Assembly: GCF_041379045.1 (NCBI RefSeq)
Contig: NZ_CP166871.1
Span: forward strand, 744,001-808,000
DNA length: 64,000 nt
Reading direction: 5' to 3'
Source of the DNA: Thalassotalea ponticola
GTDB taxonomy: Bacteria > Pseudomonadota > Gammaproteobacteria > Enterobacterales > Alteromonadaceae
This document shows positions 17,451 to 27,542 of the stretch, in pieces. Position 1 is the stretch's first letter; every line of letters begins with the position of its first letter. A model generated the notes under the pieces. The model did not search any database. It worked only from the letters and a program-made list of their open reading frames with translations, and was not told where the DNA came from. The position numbers were made by a program, and so were the translations under genes.

Positions 17451-19277
17451 CTACGGTTGGTCAGCCAACATCATTTGACGAATAATCGGTACTGGCGCAC
17501 TGCCGTAACTCAAAAATGTATTGTGGAAGTCGGCAAGGTCAAAGTCGTTGCCCATTTTTTGCTTCAGCTCCTCACGCAGATCGTAAATTTCTGAGTAACC
17601 GGTAAAATAACTGGTCAGCTGTACTTGTGATAAGGTGGCACGGCGCCATTTACCTTGAGCTTCGGCTTGTTGTTGGAACGCTTCGTTGATCATCATGTCC
17701 AGCGCCTCCTGTTCGCCAATGCCTTTGACTTGAATGGCGTAATCAATGATTGAGTTCATGATCACGCGCAAGTTCCATTTGTAATACATTAACCACAGTT
17801 CAGATTCGTAATCGCCATAGCCCTGTTCTAACATCATCCGTTCGGTATAAACAGCCCAGCCTTCGACCATAGCACCATTGCCGAAAATAGATTTTACTAA
17901 TGATTTCGATTTATTGCTGTGCACTAATTGAGTGTAATGTCCAGGTACGGCTTCGTGAATATTTAAGATTTGTAAAATCCAATGGTTGTACTCGCGCAAA
18001 TAACTTTCGGCTTGTTCGTCGTTGAAGTCATCTAACGGGGTAACGTTGTAATAGGTATTTGCACCGCTGTCGTATGGTCCTGGAGCACTAATTGAGGCAC
18101 CGGCAAAACCGCGCATATATTCCGGAGTTTCACGCACAACCAAGGGTTTGTCAGGGTCCATCTCGATCAGGTTTTTCTCCATGACAAACTTTTCGAGCTC
18201 GGGAATTTGTGCTTTTATCGCCGCTACAAAGTTATCGCGCTCTACGTGTTTAACTGATAGGTGATCAATCAGTTGTTTTACCGCAATGAGTTTGTCTTCG
18301 GGCATGGCCTGTTCGGCAAAGTACTTAGGCCACAGCTGCTCGGTTAGCTTGATCATCTCGGTGTGAACGCGCGCTTTTTCTGCGACAGCTTTTTGATATA
18401 ACTGCTTGGCCGTCAATCCTGAATATATGTCGAGCTTAAACTTTTTCTCGTACAGAGACTCACCAATGCGAAAATCTTTGGCTGTGCCGTCTTGTTTTAT
18501 GTCGCTCAGCGTATTTTGTAAAAAGCTGATGTAGTCGTTTATCGCAGTGACTGACTGGTCTATGGCGACGGCAAAATCTGCCTTTTCTTGTTCTGATAAG
18601 TTCGATTGTTCAACCGCTTGTTTCAGTGCGCCGTCAAACAGGTTGATGGTGCCTTGGTTTTGGCTGATCGCCAACTCGGTATGAGGAATGGTTGGCGTTG
18701 TGATATTTTGCTGAGCCGCTTGATAGTAGTCCTTAATAGACTGCATGCGACGATAGATAGTGCGCAAGCGCTCTTCCATCGGCTTGTATTCGGTATTTAA
18801 AATCACCCCAAATACGCCAGCGACGTTATAGGACGAAGGGTCCCATTGATGGCTTTTTAATTCTTCAACACTAAATACTTGTGATTCTAAGTGGTTTTTT
18901 AAAATGTAATAGTCACTGGCATTGTTGGTGTTTAATGCGTTGACGTCAAACTCGTTGAGCTTGGCAAGTTGCTGTTTGGCAATCGCCACATCTCGATTGA
19001 GTTTGTCAGCACTTGGTACCGATAACTGATCGTCGTATTTGTAGTACCCGACGTATACCGCATAACCCGGGTTGCGTTGCCAGAGTTGATCGATAAGATC
19101 AGATGCAAATTGACTAAATTGTTGGTTGATTTGTGCAGAGTCAACAGCACTGGCTTGGTTGTCGTTTTGCACTGCTGGTGCGATTTCTGATTGTGGTGGA
19201 TTGTTTTTTTGGCTGCTCGGCTCTGAGCACGCTGTCAGCGCTAATACAACGGCGCTTGCTAATAAGTGTTTTTTCAT
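17451..19277 (-). CDS. DUF885 family lipoprotein, putative metallopeptidase
   Basis: 608 residues. The signal peptide ends in a lipobox LTAC (Cys about 17), so it is a lipoprotein. The body is the helical DUF885 fold, related to M2/M3-type zinc peptidases, with the metal-binding motif 'HEAVPGH' (HExxPGH) near residue 440 and a downstream Glu in 'VEGWAVYTERMM' that fits the third ligand. DUF885 proteins are exported by many marine bacteria and are presumed peptidases; substrates are unknown. A second DUF885 gene lies 2.3 kb away (21578-23431) with the same architecture, so the two are old duplicates. It starts at ATG 19277. Confidence 0.88.
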   Translation of the reverse strand: MKKHLLASAVVLALTACSEPSSQKNNPPQSEIAPAVQNDNQASAVDSAQINQQFSQFASDLIDQLWQRNPGYAVYVGYYKYDDQLSVPSADKLNRDVAIAKQQLAKLNEFDVNALNTNNASDYYILKNHLESQVFSVEELKSHQWDPSSYNVAGVFGVILNTEYKPMEERLRTIYRRMQSIKDYYQAAQQNITTPTIPHTELAISQNQGTINLFDGALKQAVEQSNLSEQEKADFAVAIDQSVTAINDYISFLQNTLSDIKQDGTAKDFRIGESLYEKKFKLDIYSGLTAKQLYQKAVAEKARVHTEMIKLTEQLWPKYFAEQAMPEDKLIAVKQLIDHLSVKHVERDNFVAAIKAQIPELEKFVMEKNLIEMDPDKPLVVRETPEYMRGFAGASISAPGPYDSGANTYYNVTPLDDFNDEQAESYLREYNHWILQILNIHEAVPGHYTQLVHSNKSKSLVKSIFGNGAMVEGWAVYTERMMLEQGYGDYESELWLMYYKWNLRVIMNSIIDYAIQVKGIGEQEALDMMINEAFQQQAEAQGKWRRATLSQVQLTSYFTGYSEIYDLREELKQKMGNDFDLADFHNTFLSYGSAPVPIIRQMMLADQP

Positions 19278-19400
19278 AACATGGACTCACTGAAATACAG
19301 ATTGTGCCCCATACCTTGCCAATAAAAGACAAGCAAATCAATATTACAAGTCATTCAGTTTGCATTATAATGAGGCCATTATTTATTTTGAGGAAGTAAA

Positions 19401-19823
19401 ATGCGAGTTTGTGGCGTTGAAATAAAAGGCGATGATGCCATTGTATGTTTGGTTGTGTTGGAAAACGGCTTATACGACATACCCTATTTAAGGGTGCCAA
19501 AAATCAGCTTGCAAAAAGGTACTGACGCGGAGCATATCCGCAAGTTCCAGTTCACTTTTGCCAAGTTAGTCGAAGACTATAAAATAGACACCGTGGTGAT
19601 TAAGGAGCGAGCGACCAAAGGTAAATTTGCGGGTGGTTCACAAGGCTTCAAAATGGAAGCTGCTATCCAACTCATCGACGATTTAGATGTTCAGTTAGTA
19701 CGCGCAAATGTCATTAATGAAAAGCTAAAAAAAGCGCAAGTATCCATTGATTTTCGCGATACCGGATTAAAGCAGTATCAACAATCGGCATTTGAAACTG
19801 CGTTTACGTTTTTTAACCCATAA
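19401..19823 (+). CDS. DUF3010 family protein
   Basis: 140 residues matching the DUF3010 family of Gammaproteobacteria. It has an N-terminal 'VCGVEIKGDDAIVCLV' strand-turn-strand typical of an RNase H/actin-like fold, 'VVIKERATKGKFAGGSQGFKMEAA' in the middle and 'FRDTGLKQYQQSAFETA' at the end. The resemblance to RuvC-like nuclease cores (an acidic residue on the first strand, 'ikeR.tkGk') is my own reading and not an established function. ATG 19401 follows the ribosome-binding site GAGGAAGTAA. It is divergent from the first DUF885 gene. Confidence 0.85.
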   Translation: MRVCGVEIKGDDAIVCLVVLENGLYDIPYLRVPKISLQKGTDAEHIRKFQFTFAKLVEDYKIDTVVIKERATKGKFAGGSQGFKMEAAIQLIDDLDVQLVRANVINEKLKKAQVSIDFRDTGLKQYQQSAFETAFTFFNP

Positions 19824-19940
19824 GCGGTGAGCTAAGAGCCTCTAGCTGCAACAGGGGCTCCTCGTCGCAGCTTAAAATCGGCTAAGGCGGTTAACCGCGA
19901 TACGGCGACGACCACCTTAGCCATAGACTCGAACATTGGC

Positions 19941-21284
19941 TTATTTCAATTTCACCCTAATGTGATAGCTTTCGATATCCCCGGCAAAGGCGTCTTCACT
20001 GTTGATACTGATATTTTGCAACGGATATTGGTATTGTCCACTGGCAAAATAGTCAATGTACTGCTGATAGTCATCGCGGCTTCGACTGCGGATCAAATCG
20101 ACATGGGTTTCTTTAATTGGCGTATCTGCTGAAATAACGTCTTGATAATGTGCCAATCCTAACACAATGGGTAATTGACCTTCGATAGGGCCAAAGATGC
20201 GCCATTGTACTGGCATATCTAATTGTGTTTGCGGGTTTTTCGCACGATAAACAAAGGTGAAATTGGCCATTTGATAATCGTTTAACGCGCTGTAGTCGTA
20301 AAAGCCATCCTGCTTTATTTCTGTAAGACGCGCTAAATCAATATTAGCTTGGCGAGTTTCTGGCTTGACGTCTAGCGCCACGTTATAGTCGCGCGAGTAA
20401 ACCGTGTGCTGACTGAAAACACTCACCGTACCAAAGATAGAGGTACTATCTTCAAATTGATACACACTATTGCCCTGATAAACGGCGTGCTCACTGTAAT
20501 CGTGCAGGTCGAAAACCAATATCTCACCCTGTAGCGCTGGCGCAGAGGTGAGTAAATGCGCGCGACCATCAAAAATTTGTTGGCTAGTTAGCGGATAATT
20601 GTCATTGGCAATTTGAATGCTAGAAGCAATTTCAAAGCCATCGACATCAGTTAAACCGTTTCCAAAACCGGAAAAACCCGCAGGCTTGCCATTGTTGTCT
20701 TTGCCTTGCACTGAAAACGAGTGAACGGGCCAGTCCTGATCGTGTGGTTTGCAGGTTTGCACCTGATTAAAGCGCGTACGCGTTTGCGACAGAACGTCGA
20801 TGTTAGTGAAATCGGCACTGCTGTGGGCGCGAATATCACTGTCAATTCGGGGGTGATTTAATTCAATATCAGAGGTTTGGCACAGACAACTGCTATTGTC
20901 TACTAAGCCTTGATGAGTCGCATAGTAAGTGGCGCTTTGCGCAGTAGCAACTTGGTAAAAGCTCAACACCTCTAAGCTTTCGATATCGCTGCTTTGATGC
21001 TTGGCTACTAAGGTATAGTTAATGTGTGAACTGTCTACATCAACACTAAATTGACCGTCCTGATCAGGCTGATGACGACTTAGTACCTGCCAATTTTTGT
21101 CCTGCAATAATAGTTCAATATCGTTAAATCCTGACTCAATACCGCAGTCATTAACTAACTTAGCTTGCAGAGTAAACGTTGAGGGGAAAGGCGATTCAGG
21201 TGATGATGTGGCATCGTCACCACCACCACATGCGCTTAGTAAAAGCGTACTAGCAAGCCAAGTAAAAGGAAGTCGTTTTGACAT
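19941..21284 (-). CDS. Lipoprotein of unknown function
   Basis: 447 residues. Its signal peptide ends in a lipobox LSAC followed by GGGDD, the common sorting tail of Alteromonadales outer-membrane lipoproteins. Residues about 35-115 look like a carboxypeptidase-regulatory or Ig-like beta domain ('VLSRHQPDQDGQFSVDV'). A pair of Cys residues ('SSCLCQ') lies near 134, and the rest is predicted beta-rich. I do not recognise a named family. It lies between the two DUF885 genes, 293 bases from the second, so it may be an independently transcribed surface protein. Confidence 0.6.
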   Translation of the reverse strand: MSKRLPFTWLASTLLLSACGGGDDATSSPESPFPSTFTLQAKLVNDCGIESGFNDIELLLQDKNWQVLSRHQPDQDGQFSVDVDSSHINYTLVAKHQSSDIESLEVLSFYQVATAQSATYYATHQGLVDNSSCLCQTSDIELNHPRIDSDIRAHSSADFTNIDVLSQTRTRFNQVQTCKPHDQDWPVHSFSVQGKDNNGKPAGFSGFGNGLTDVDGFEIASSIQIANDNYPLTSQQIFDGRAHLLTSAPALQGEILVFDLHDYSEHAVYQGNSVYQFEDSTSIFGTVSVFSQHTVYSRDYNVALDVKPETRQANIDLARLTEIKQDGFYDYSALNDYQMANFTFVYRAKNPQTQLDMPVQWRIFGPIEGQLPIVLGLAHYQDVISADTPIKETHVDLIRSRSRDDYQQYIDYFASGQYQYPLQNISINSEDAFAGDIESYHIRVKLK

Positions 21285-21577
21285 AAGATATCCATATAAG
21301 CGATTGTTATTTAGGTTACACAGCGCAAGACCGCTTTTGCCAAAGAGCTTGCACTGGTGTTTAGGGGGCAGATACTACCTCGATCGTTAACTGGAAGGAA
21401 TTACAAACCCAATAATTTCACTAAATTGTAGTGTAGGTGCTTGTTTTATGAGCTTTTTGACAGGTCTGGCAGGATTGTGTGGTGTTTTTTAGTCAGCGCT
21501 GGTGGTCAACTGCACTAACGAAAACACAGTTGGAGAAGGTGAGCAAACGCGGCGGAAATCGCGTTTGCTCAGTCAGT

Positions 21578-23431
21578 TTAAGGTTGCTTTTGCGCAGCTA
21601 TCCAGGCATCAATTTTACTGGCGAGTACCGGCATCGGTAGGGCGCCGTCAATTAAAATTTGGGTGTGAAATTTGCGAACATCAAAATCTTCACCGAGTTC
21701 GTCTTGCGCCTTATTGCGCAAATCGCGAATCGCTCGCTGACCTATTTTATAAGCCAGAGCTTGTCCCGGAATAGCAATATAACGCTCGACTTCAGAGGTT
21801 ATATCCGACAGTGCCATTGACGAGTTTTGCGCCATAAAGTCGATGGCCTGCTGACGGCTCCAGCCAAATGCGTGTAGACCGGTGTCGACCACCAAGCGCA
21901 TGGCTCGCAATTGCTCGTCAACTAAGCGACCGTACCATTGGTAGGGGTCGGTAAACATGCCCATCTCTTTACCCAAACTTTCGGCGTAGAGTGCCCAGCC
22001 TTCAACATAAGCGGTGTAGCCGCCGTATTTTCGAAACTTTGGCAAGTCATCGACTTCTTGTTGAATGGTCACCTGAAAGTGATGGCCGGGTGACGCCTCG
22101 TGAATACTCAATGTTTCCAATAAAAACTTAGGTTGCGCTTTTAGGTTGTAGGTATTGATGTAAAAGATACCTGGTCTTGAGCCATCAGGTGCGGGTGCTT
22201 GGTAGCTGGCGCCTGCGCTTGACGCTGCTCTAAAGGCTTCGACGGGTTTTACGATGTAATCGGCTTTCGGATAGATCTCAAATAACTGCGGTAAACGGGC
22301 ATCGATTTTAGCCTTGACGCTTTCATATGCATCGATCACCTGTTGCTCAGTTTGCCAATAAAACTGTGGATCATTTTGCAGGAAATCAAAAAATGCCGTT
22401 AAGTCACCTTCAAAGCCGACGCTCTGCTTGACCTTTTTCATTTCTGCTAAAATACGAGTGACTTCTCTTTGGCCGTATTGATGAATCTCTTCGGCGCTGA
22501 GCGGTAACGTGGTGTTGATCTCTATTTGGTGCTGGTACCAGGCTTCGCCGTTTGGCAGTGCTGATAAGCCAACACTATCCCGCGCAGCAGGGAGGTATGA
22601 ATTTTCTAAAAAATCGGCAAAGCGGGTAAATACTGGCACCAGTGTTTGTTCGATCATCTGTTGATACGCTTGGCGTAAGTTTTGTTTTTCGGCGTCGCTA
22701 AACGGCTTGTCAGCCAACTGCTTTACCGGACCCCAAAACACGCTTTCGCTGACATCAGAGACGATGTGCGCTTTCATTTGCGGGATGATTTTTAGCACCA
22801 GTGCTTTGGGTAACACAACTGACTTATCCATGCCCTGTTGCATGGCAACAATAGCACTGTCCATGTATGCGGCAAAGCCATCGGCGCGTTTGATAAAGTC
22901 CTGATAGTCTTTTACCGTGGCAAATGGTTGGGCGCTTTCGCCGGAACCAAGGGCGGCAAACGTGTTGTGAATACCGTGCATTTGATTTAGCGGCATCATG
23001 TAACCATCAAACTGAAAGTCTTTTAATGCCAGTTGACGATCCCGTTCAAAAATTTGATAACTCAATAGATCCTGACCGCTCAGTTGCGACTTATCAATAT
23101 TGCTAATTTTATCGAGGTAGCGTCGTTCTAGATCTCGTTGCTCGGCAATGCTCTGCTCAGAAATGGGCTGGTTAAACTTATCATTGTAGCGATAATCACC
23201 CACGTAAACCGCATATAGAGGGTTTAGAGCCAGGCTATCGTTAAAATAGTCCTCAAATAGTTGCTTTAATAATTGTGATTGCGAATCTGCCGCTTGCACT
23301 GGCGACGTTGTTGGTTCGGCTTCACTGACACTGGCTGTACTGGCCAGCGATTGTGATGGCGCTTGAGGGCCACAGGCACTTAAAGAGAACACCAGTGATG
23401 TGGCGAAACAGGTCGTTAAAAAAGGTTTCAT
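21578..23431 (-). CDS. DUF885 family lipoprotein, putative metallopeptidase (second copy)
   Basis: About 617 residues when started at ATG 23431, which gives a normal signal peptide and lipobox (LSAC, Cys about 20); the frame stays open to 23491. It has the same features as the DUF885 gene at 17451: 'NPLYAVYVGDYRYND' near the N terminus, the metal motif 'HEASPGH' near residue 470, and 'VEGWALYAESLG' with the presumed Glu ligand. Presumed exported zinc peptidase acting in the periplasm or at the outer membrane; substrate unknown. It clearly differs from its paralogue outside the core motifs, so the duplication is old. Confidence 0.88.
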   Translation of the reverse strand: MKPFLTTCFATSLVFSLSACGPQAPSQSLASTASVSEAEPTTSPVQAADSQSQLLKQLFEDYFNDSLALNPLYAVYVGDYRYNDKFNQPISEQSIAEQRDLERRYLDKISNIDKSQLSGQDLLSYQIFERDRQLALKDFQFDGYMMPLNQMHGIHNTFAALGSGESAQPFATVKDYQDFIKRADGFAAYMDSAIVAMQQGMDKSVVLPKALVLKIIPQMKAHIVSDVSESVFWGPVKQLADKPFSDAEKQNLRQAYQQMIEQTLVPVFTRFADFLENSYLPAARDSVGLSALPNGEAWYQHQIEINTTLPLSAEEIHQYGQREVTRILAEMKKVKQSVGFEGDLTAFFDFLQNDPQFYWQTEQQVIDAYESVKAKIDARLPQLFEIYPKADYIVKPVEAFRAASSAGASYQAPAPDGSRPGIFYINTYNLKAQPKFLLETLSIHEASPGHHFQVTIQQEVDDLPKFRKYGGYTAYVEGWALYAESLGKEMGMFTDPYQWYGRLVDEQLRAMRLVVDTGLHAFGWSRQQAIDFMAQNSSMALSDITSEVERYIAIPGQALAYKIGQRAIRDLRNKAQDELGEDFDVRKFHTQILIDGALPMPVLASKIDAWIAAQKQP

Positions 23432-23598
23432 CGTTGCTAATAACCTATGCTGGTTGTAATTTGTTCGACTAATGCGCTTAGCATAAACCATCTTGTTAAA
23501 ATTGTGCAGTTAATATGTCGTCTAGACTGCCTGTTTCGATATGAGGTCGACAATAAGATGTTTAAAAATATTCTATTGTTAATTTTGATGGGTATAAT

Positions 23599-23617
23599 GC
23601 AAATGAGAATTATTGCT
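23599..23617 (+). promoter_or_regulatory. Candidate Fur box overlapping a -10 element upstream of the iron ABC transporter
   Basis: The 19 bases starting GCAAATGAGAATTATTGCT match about 13 of 19 positions of the classical Fur consensus by hand alignment. They directly follow a TATAAT (23593-23598) and lie about 70-85 bases before the substrate-binding-protein start codon. This fits iron repression by Fur. No good -35 was found. Confidence 0.5.
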
Positions 23618-23683
23618 ATTTGTAGTGATATATTCTATTATCTCAGCAGTTCATGACATGCAGAATAAATATAAGGTCAGCGT

Positions 23684-24715
23684 ATGTTTACAAACCCAAA
23701 GTCGATTAAGTTAATGGCAGTCGCCTTGCTAAGCGTATTATCAGTTTCAGTGTCTACGCAAGTAAGCGCTAAAGAAGTCAATATTTACTCGTATCGTCAA
23801 CCGTTTTTAATTGAGCCTATCTTGGCGCAATTTAGCGAGCAAACAGGTATTAAAACCAATGTTGTGTTCGCCAAAAAAGGTTTGCTTGAAAAGCTAAAAA
23901 AAGAAGGTCGATACAGTCCGGCCGATGTTTTGTTAACATCGGATTTTGCGCGTTTAATTGAAATGACCGAGGCGGGATTAAGCCAAGCGGTGCGCAGCGA
24001 TGTACTCAATGCCAATATTCCCCAGCATTTTCGCGATAGTGACCAGCACTGGTATGCATTAACCAAGCGCGTTCGCAATATCTATGCGTCAAAAGAGCGC
24101 ATGGGTGACTTGACCAACATCAGTTACGAAGACTTAGCGAAGCCTGAGTACCGCGGTAAAATTTGTATGCGCAGTTCAAAGCACCCGTACAATATAGCGT
24201 TAATCGCATCGATGATCGCCCACCACGGTGAGCAACAGACTCGCGTTTGGTTAGAAGGGGTCAAAGCCAACTTAGCTCGCAAACCGCAGGGTAATGATCG
24301 AGCACAAGTTCGTGCAATAAAAGAAGGTGAATGTGACCTAGGTCTGGGCAACAGTTATTACTTTGGTGTTATGCAGCAAAATCCCGAGCAAAAAGCGTGG
24401 GCCGATGCGGTAAATATTTTATTCCCCAATCAACAATCACGCGGTGCACATGTCAATGTCAGTGGCATCGCCTTAACCAAGTACGCACCGAATAAAGACG
24501 AAGCGATCAAGCTGATGGAATTTTTATCGTCACAAGCTGCTCAACAAGCCTATGCATCGGTGAATATGGAGTACCCTGTTAATCCGAATGTGGCCGCGTC
24601 TGATATTGTTGCCAGTTGGGGAACCTTCAAAGAAGATACTATTGCCTTATCGGAAATAACCAAGCACCGCAAAACGGCAATAAAGTTACTAGATCAATTA
24701 AAGTTTGATCTGTAA
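23684..24715 (+). CDS. fbpA: Ferric iron ABC transporter, periplasmic substrate-binding protein
   Basis: 343 residues: signal peptide (about 1-29, cleavage after VSA), then a mature protein starting KEVNIYSYRQP. This is the ferric-binding-protein subclass of the family-1 SBP fold ('VNIYSyR', 'FSEQTGIKTNVVF', 'SPADVLLTSDFARL'). The adjacent tyrosines in 'LGLGNSYYFGVM' (about residue 222) correspond to the Tyr-Tyr pair that binds Fe3+ in FbpA/FutA proteins. It delivers iron to the permease encoded next. It starts at ATG 23684 and is the first gene of an fbpABC-type operon behind a likely Fur-controlled promoter. Confidence 0.92.
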   Translation: MFTNPKSIKLMAVALLSVLSVSVSTQVSAKEVNIYSYRQPFLIEPILAQFSEQTGIKTNVVFAKKGLLEKLKKEGRYSPADVLLTSDFARLIEMTEAGLSQAVRSDVLNANIPQHFRDSDQHWYALTKRVRNIYASKERMGDLTNISYEDLAKPEYRGKICMRSSKHPYNIALIASMIAHHGEQQTRVWLEGVKANLARKPQGNDRAQVRAIKEGECDLGLGNSYYFGVMQQNPEQKAWADAVNILFPNQQSRGAHVNVSGIALTKYAPNKDEAIKLMEFLSSQAAQQAYASVNMEYPVNPNVAASDIVASWGTFKEDTIALSEITKHRKTAIKLLDQLKFDL

Positions 24716-24782
24716 CACGATTAAAGTGTTAAAAATCAGGGTATAATCACACCCATGATACTAGATAACAACAGAGATAATT

Positions 24783-26411
24783 TTGCTTGCCCCTAAATGG
24801 TATTCACCTTGGTCAATAGCAAGTTACGCAACGGCGGCAATCTTAGTATTGCCGCTCTTTGCGTTAATTGCCCAGTCGATGTTACCCGACACCGAGGTTT
24901 TCAGTCACCTACTCGATACCGTATTAGCCGATTACGTGGTCAATACTCTGGCGCTGATCGCCTTGGTGATTTGCTTTAGTTTGTTGATTGGGGTGCCGTT
25001 GGCCTATTTACTGGCTAACTATCACTTTACCGGTTCGCGGTTTTTTCAGTGGGGGTTATTGCTTCCGCTGGCGATGCCATCCTATGTGATGGCCTATATT
25101 TACACTGACTGGCTTGAGTACGCAGGTCCCGTGCAACGATTTTTACGGGCAACCTTTGACTGGCAAAGCAAGCAAGATTACTGGTTTTTTGAAATTCGCT
25201 CGTTATTTGGTGCGGCGCTCGTGTTGTCACTGGTGCTATTTCCGTATGTCTATTTAATCGTTAAAACGGCATTTAAAGAGCAATCACACACATTGTCACA
25301 AGCGGCAACCATGCTCGGTAAATCAGCAAGTCAGGTGTTTTGGCAAGTATCACTGCCACTTGCTAGACCTGCTATAGCTATTGCCGCATCACTTGTGGCG
25401 ATGGAAACCTTGGCCGACTTTGCCGCGGTAAGTTATTTTGCGGTGAATACATTAACAACCGCTGTATACGATACTTGGTTGAGCTATGGCAGTTTAACAG
25501 CGGCCAGCAAAATTTCAGTACTGATGCTGATTATGGTGTTTGCGTTGATGTCATTAGAGCGCTTTAGTCGCAATAAACAGCGCAGTTATCAATCTCGACA
25601 GCAGCAAACCGCAAAGAGATTAACGGGCTATCACAATGTACTGGCAACGAGCTTTTGCCTGCTAGTATTGGCTTTGGCGTTTATGTTACCGGTCGTTTAT
25701 TTAGCCGATATGGCATGGACCTACCATCAACAAGCGTTTAATCGGGATTTTATCGCCTTTGGTTTAAACAGTTTAACCTTGGCAGCTATCGTTGCCAGCT
25801 TGTGCGTGTTGCTGGCATTGATTGTGGTAATTGCCAAGCGATTTAATACCCGTATCGGCGGGGTGTTACCGATGCGTTTTGCCAGTAGTGGTTACGCCAT
25901 GCCGGGAACCGTTTTGGCAATTGCGGTATTAATTCCGCTGACCTTATTAGATCACGGCATCAACGATTACTTGTTATCTCTTGAACTATCACCTATTGGA
26001 TTGGTGTTCACCGGTACGATTACCGCGATGATTTTTGCGTATACAATTCGCTTTATTGCGGTTGCCATCGGTGCATTGGAATCGAGTTACGAGCGCATGC
26101 CACCGAATCTAGATCAGGCGTCATTTATGCTTGGGAGCAATCGTTTGTCAACCGTGCTCAGAGTGCACTTACCGCTGTTAAAGCGAGGAGCATTAACCGC
26201 CTCACTGTTGGTTTTTATCGAGTCGATGAAAGAGTTACCGGCAGCGCTTTTGTTAAGGCCCTTTAACTACGATACGTTAGCAACGTATGTGTTTCAGTAC
26301 GTATCTGATGAGCAGCTCGAACTGGCCTCGCTGGCGGCGATATCGATCGTTATTGCCGGATTATTACCGATTATTTTGCTCAATCGCAGCATGGAACAAT
26401 ATCAACACTAA
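24783..26411 (+). CDS. fbpB: Ferric iron ABC transporter, fused permease
   Basis: 542 residues with about 12 transmembrane segments in two homologous MetI-type halves, as in FbpB/SfuB. Each half carries an EAA loop: 'LSQAATMLGKSASQVFWQVSLPLARP' (about 175-200) and 'LDQASFMLGSNRLSTVLRVHLPLLKRG' (about 440-466). It forms the inner-membrane channel for Fe3+. The start is TTG 24783; a stop codon lies 7 codons upstream, no ATG fits, and AGAG is suitably spaced, so the non-standard start is well supported. A 67-base gap separates it from fbpA and 31 bases from fbpC. Confidence 0.92.
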   Translation: MLAPKWYSPWSIASYATAAILVLPLFALIAQSMLPDTEVFSHLLDTVLADYVVNTLALIALVICFSLLIGVPLAYLLANYHFTGSRFFQWGLLLPLAMPSYVMAYIYTDWLEYAGPVQRFLRATFDWQSKQDYWFFEIRSLFGAALVLSLVLFPYVYLIVKTAFKEQSHTLSQAATMLGKSASQVFWQVSLPLARPAIAIAASLVAMETLADFAAVSYFAVNTLTTAVYDTWLSYGSLTAASKISVLMLIMVFALMSLERFSRNKQRSYQSRQQQTAKRLTGYHNVLATSFCLLVLALAFMLPVVYLADMAWTYHQQAFNRDFIAFGLNSLTLAAIVASLCVLLALIVVIAKRFNTRIGGVLPMRFASSGYAMPGTVLAIAVLIPLTLLDHGINDYLLSLELSPIGLVFTGTITAMIFAYTIRFIAVAIGALESSYERMPPNLDQASFMLGSNRLSTVLRVHLPLLKRGALTASLLVFIESMKELPAALLLRPFNYDTLATYVFQYVSDEQLELASLAAISIVIAGLLPIILLNRSMEQYQH

Positions 26412-26442
26412 CCCCCAATAAAGAGAGCTTTGCTAATTTGTT

Positions 26443-27522
26443 ATGAGTTTACTATCAGTCAACCAATTAAGTTGTCACTACCACAAAACATCGGTGTTAG
26501 AAAACTTATCTATTGAGTTAAACCCATCCGAAATCCTGTGCTTATTGGGGCCAAGTGGGTGCGGTAAAACCACGTTGTTAAAAGCCATTGCAGGGCTAAT
26601 TGATACAGAACGCGGCAGTATTTCCCTCGACAATACCACCTTACTCGACCACCAAACAGGCGTTTACATAAGTGCAGAAAAGCGTGATTTAGGCATGATT
26701 TTTCAAGATTATGCCTTGTTTCCCCATTTGTCTGTGGCTGACAACATTGCTTTTGGCATCACCCATCTAGACAACACCAGTCGCCAGCAGGTGATCGATG
26801 AAATGTTGAATTTAGTGGATTTACAAGGTTTAGATGATCGCTTTCCTCATCAGTTATCGGGTGGTCAACAACAACGCGTGGCGATTGCTAGGGCGCTAGC
26901 GCGCAAACCTAAAGTGTTATTATTGGATGAGCCTTTTTCCAATATCGACTCACAGTTGCGGATGCCACTGATCCGCGATATTCGCGATATTTTAAAGCGC
27001 AGTGGTATTGCCGCCATATTCGTCACTCATGCAAAAGATGAGGCGTTTGCTCTGGCGGATACCATGGCCTTATTGAACGAAGGTCAAATCGTACAAAAAG
27101 GTCAACCACAACACTTGTATGGCAACCCGAAAAATCGCTTCGTCGCCGACTTTCTCGGTCGTGGTAGCACCATCCCTGGTCATTACCTCGGTGACTCAAA
27201 GGTGCGCTGTGTGCTGGGCGATGCTCTTATTGAACAGCAACAGTGGCGAGATATCGGCCACCAATTATCAGCCGACAGTCCGGTAGAGTTGTTTGTTCGG
27301 CCGCACCAGTTTGCGGTGACACTAGCTGAGGATGATGCCAGTGGCCCCTGTATTGCCCGCGTCTTACAATTACAATTTCACGACGATGGCTATCGAGCCA
27401 AACTCGAAATGGCGGATTTACGCCTTGACGTATGGATAGCAGGGCACTTACCGGTGCGGGAAGGTGTCAAGGTTAAAGTCGGCTTGACACCTCAGCCAGT
27501 GGTTATTTTTCAGCGCAACTGA
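26443..27522 (+). CDS. fbpC: Ferric iron ABC transporter, ATP-binding protein
   Basis: 359 residues. It has Walker A GPSGCGKTT (36-44), the Q-loop in 'FQDYALFPH', signature 'LSGGQQQR', Walker B 'LLLDEPFSN', and the H-loop in 'VTHAKDEA'. A C-terminal TOBE/regulatory region (about 240-359) is typical of FbpC/PotA-type ATPases. It drives iron import through the fbpB permease. It is the last gene of the operon, with ATG 26443 after the fbpB stop. It is convergent with the DUF2797 gene 20 bases away; a short GC hairpin (27537-27555) between them is too weak to call a terminator. Confidence 0.93.
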   Translation: MSLLSVNQLSCHYHKTSVLENLSIELNPSEILCLLGPSGCGKTTLLKAIAGLIDTERGSISLDNTTLLDHQTGVYISAEKRDLGMIFQDYALFPHLSVADNIAFGITHLDNTSRQQVIDEMLNLVDLQGLDDRFPHQLSGGQQQRVAIARALARKPKVLLLDEPFSNIDSQLRMPLIRDIRDILKRSGIAAIFVTHAKDEAFALADTMALLNEGQIVQKGQPQHLYGNPKNRFVADFLGRGSTIPGHYLGDSKVRCVLGDALIEQQQWRDIGHQLSADSPVELFVRPHQFAVTLAEDDASGPCIARVLQLQFHDDGYRAKLEMADLRLDVWIAGHLPVREGVKVKVGLTPQPVVIFQRN

Positions 27523-27542
27523 GTTTAAGATATGAAGGCCAG

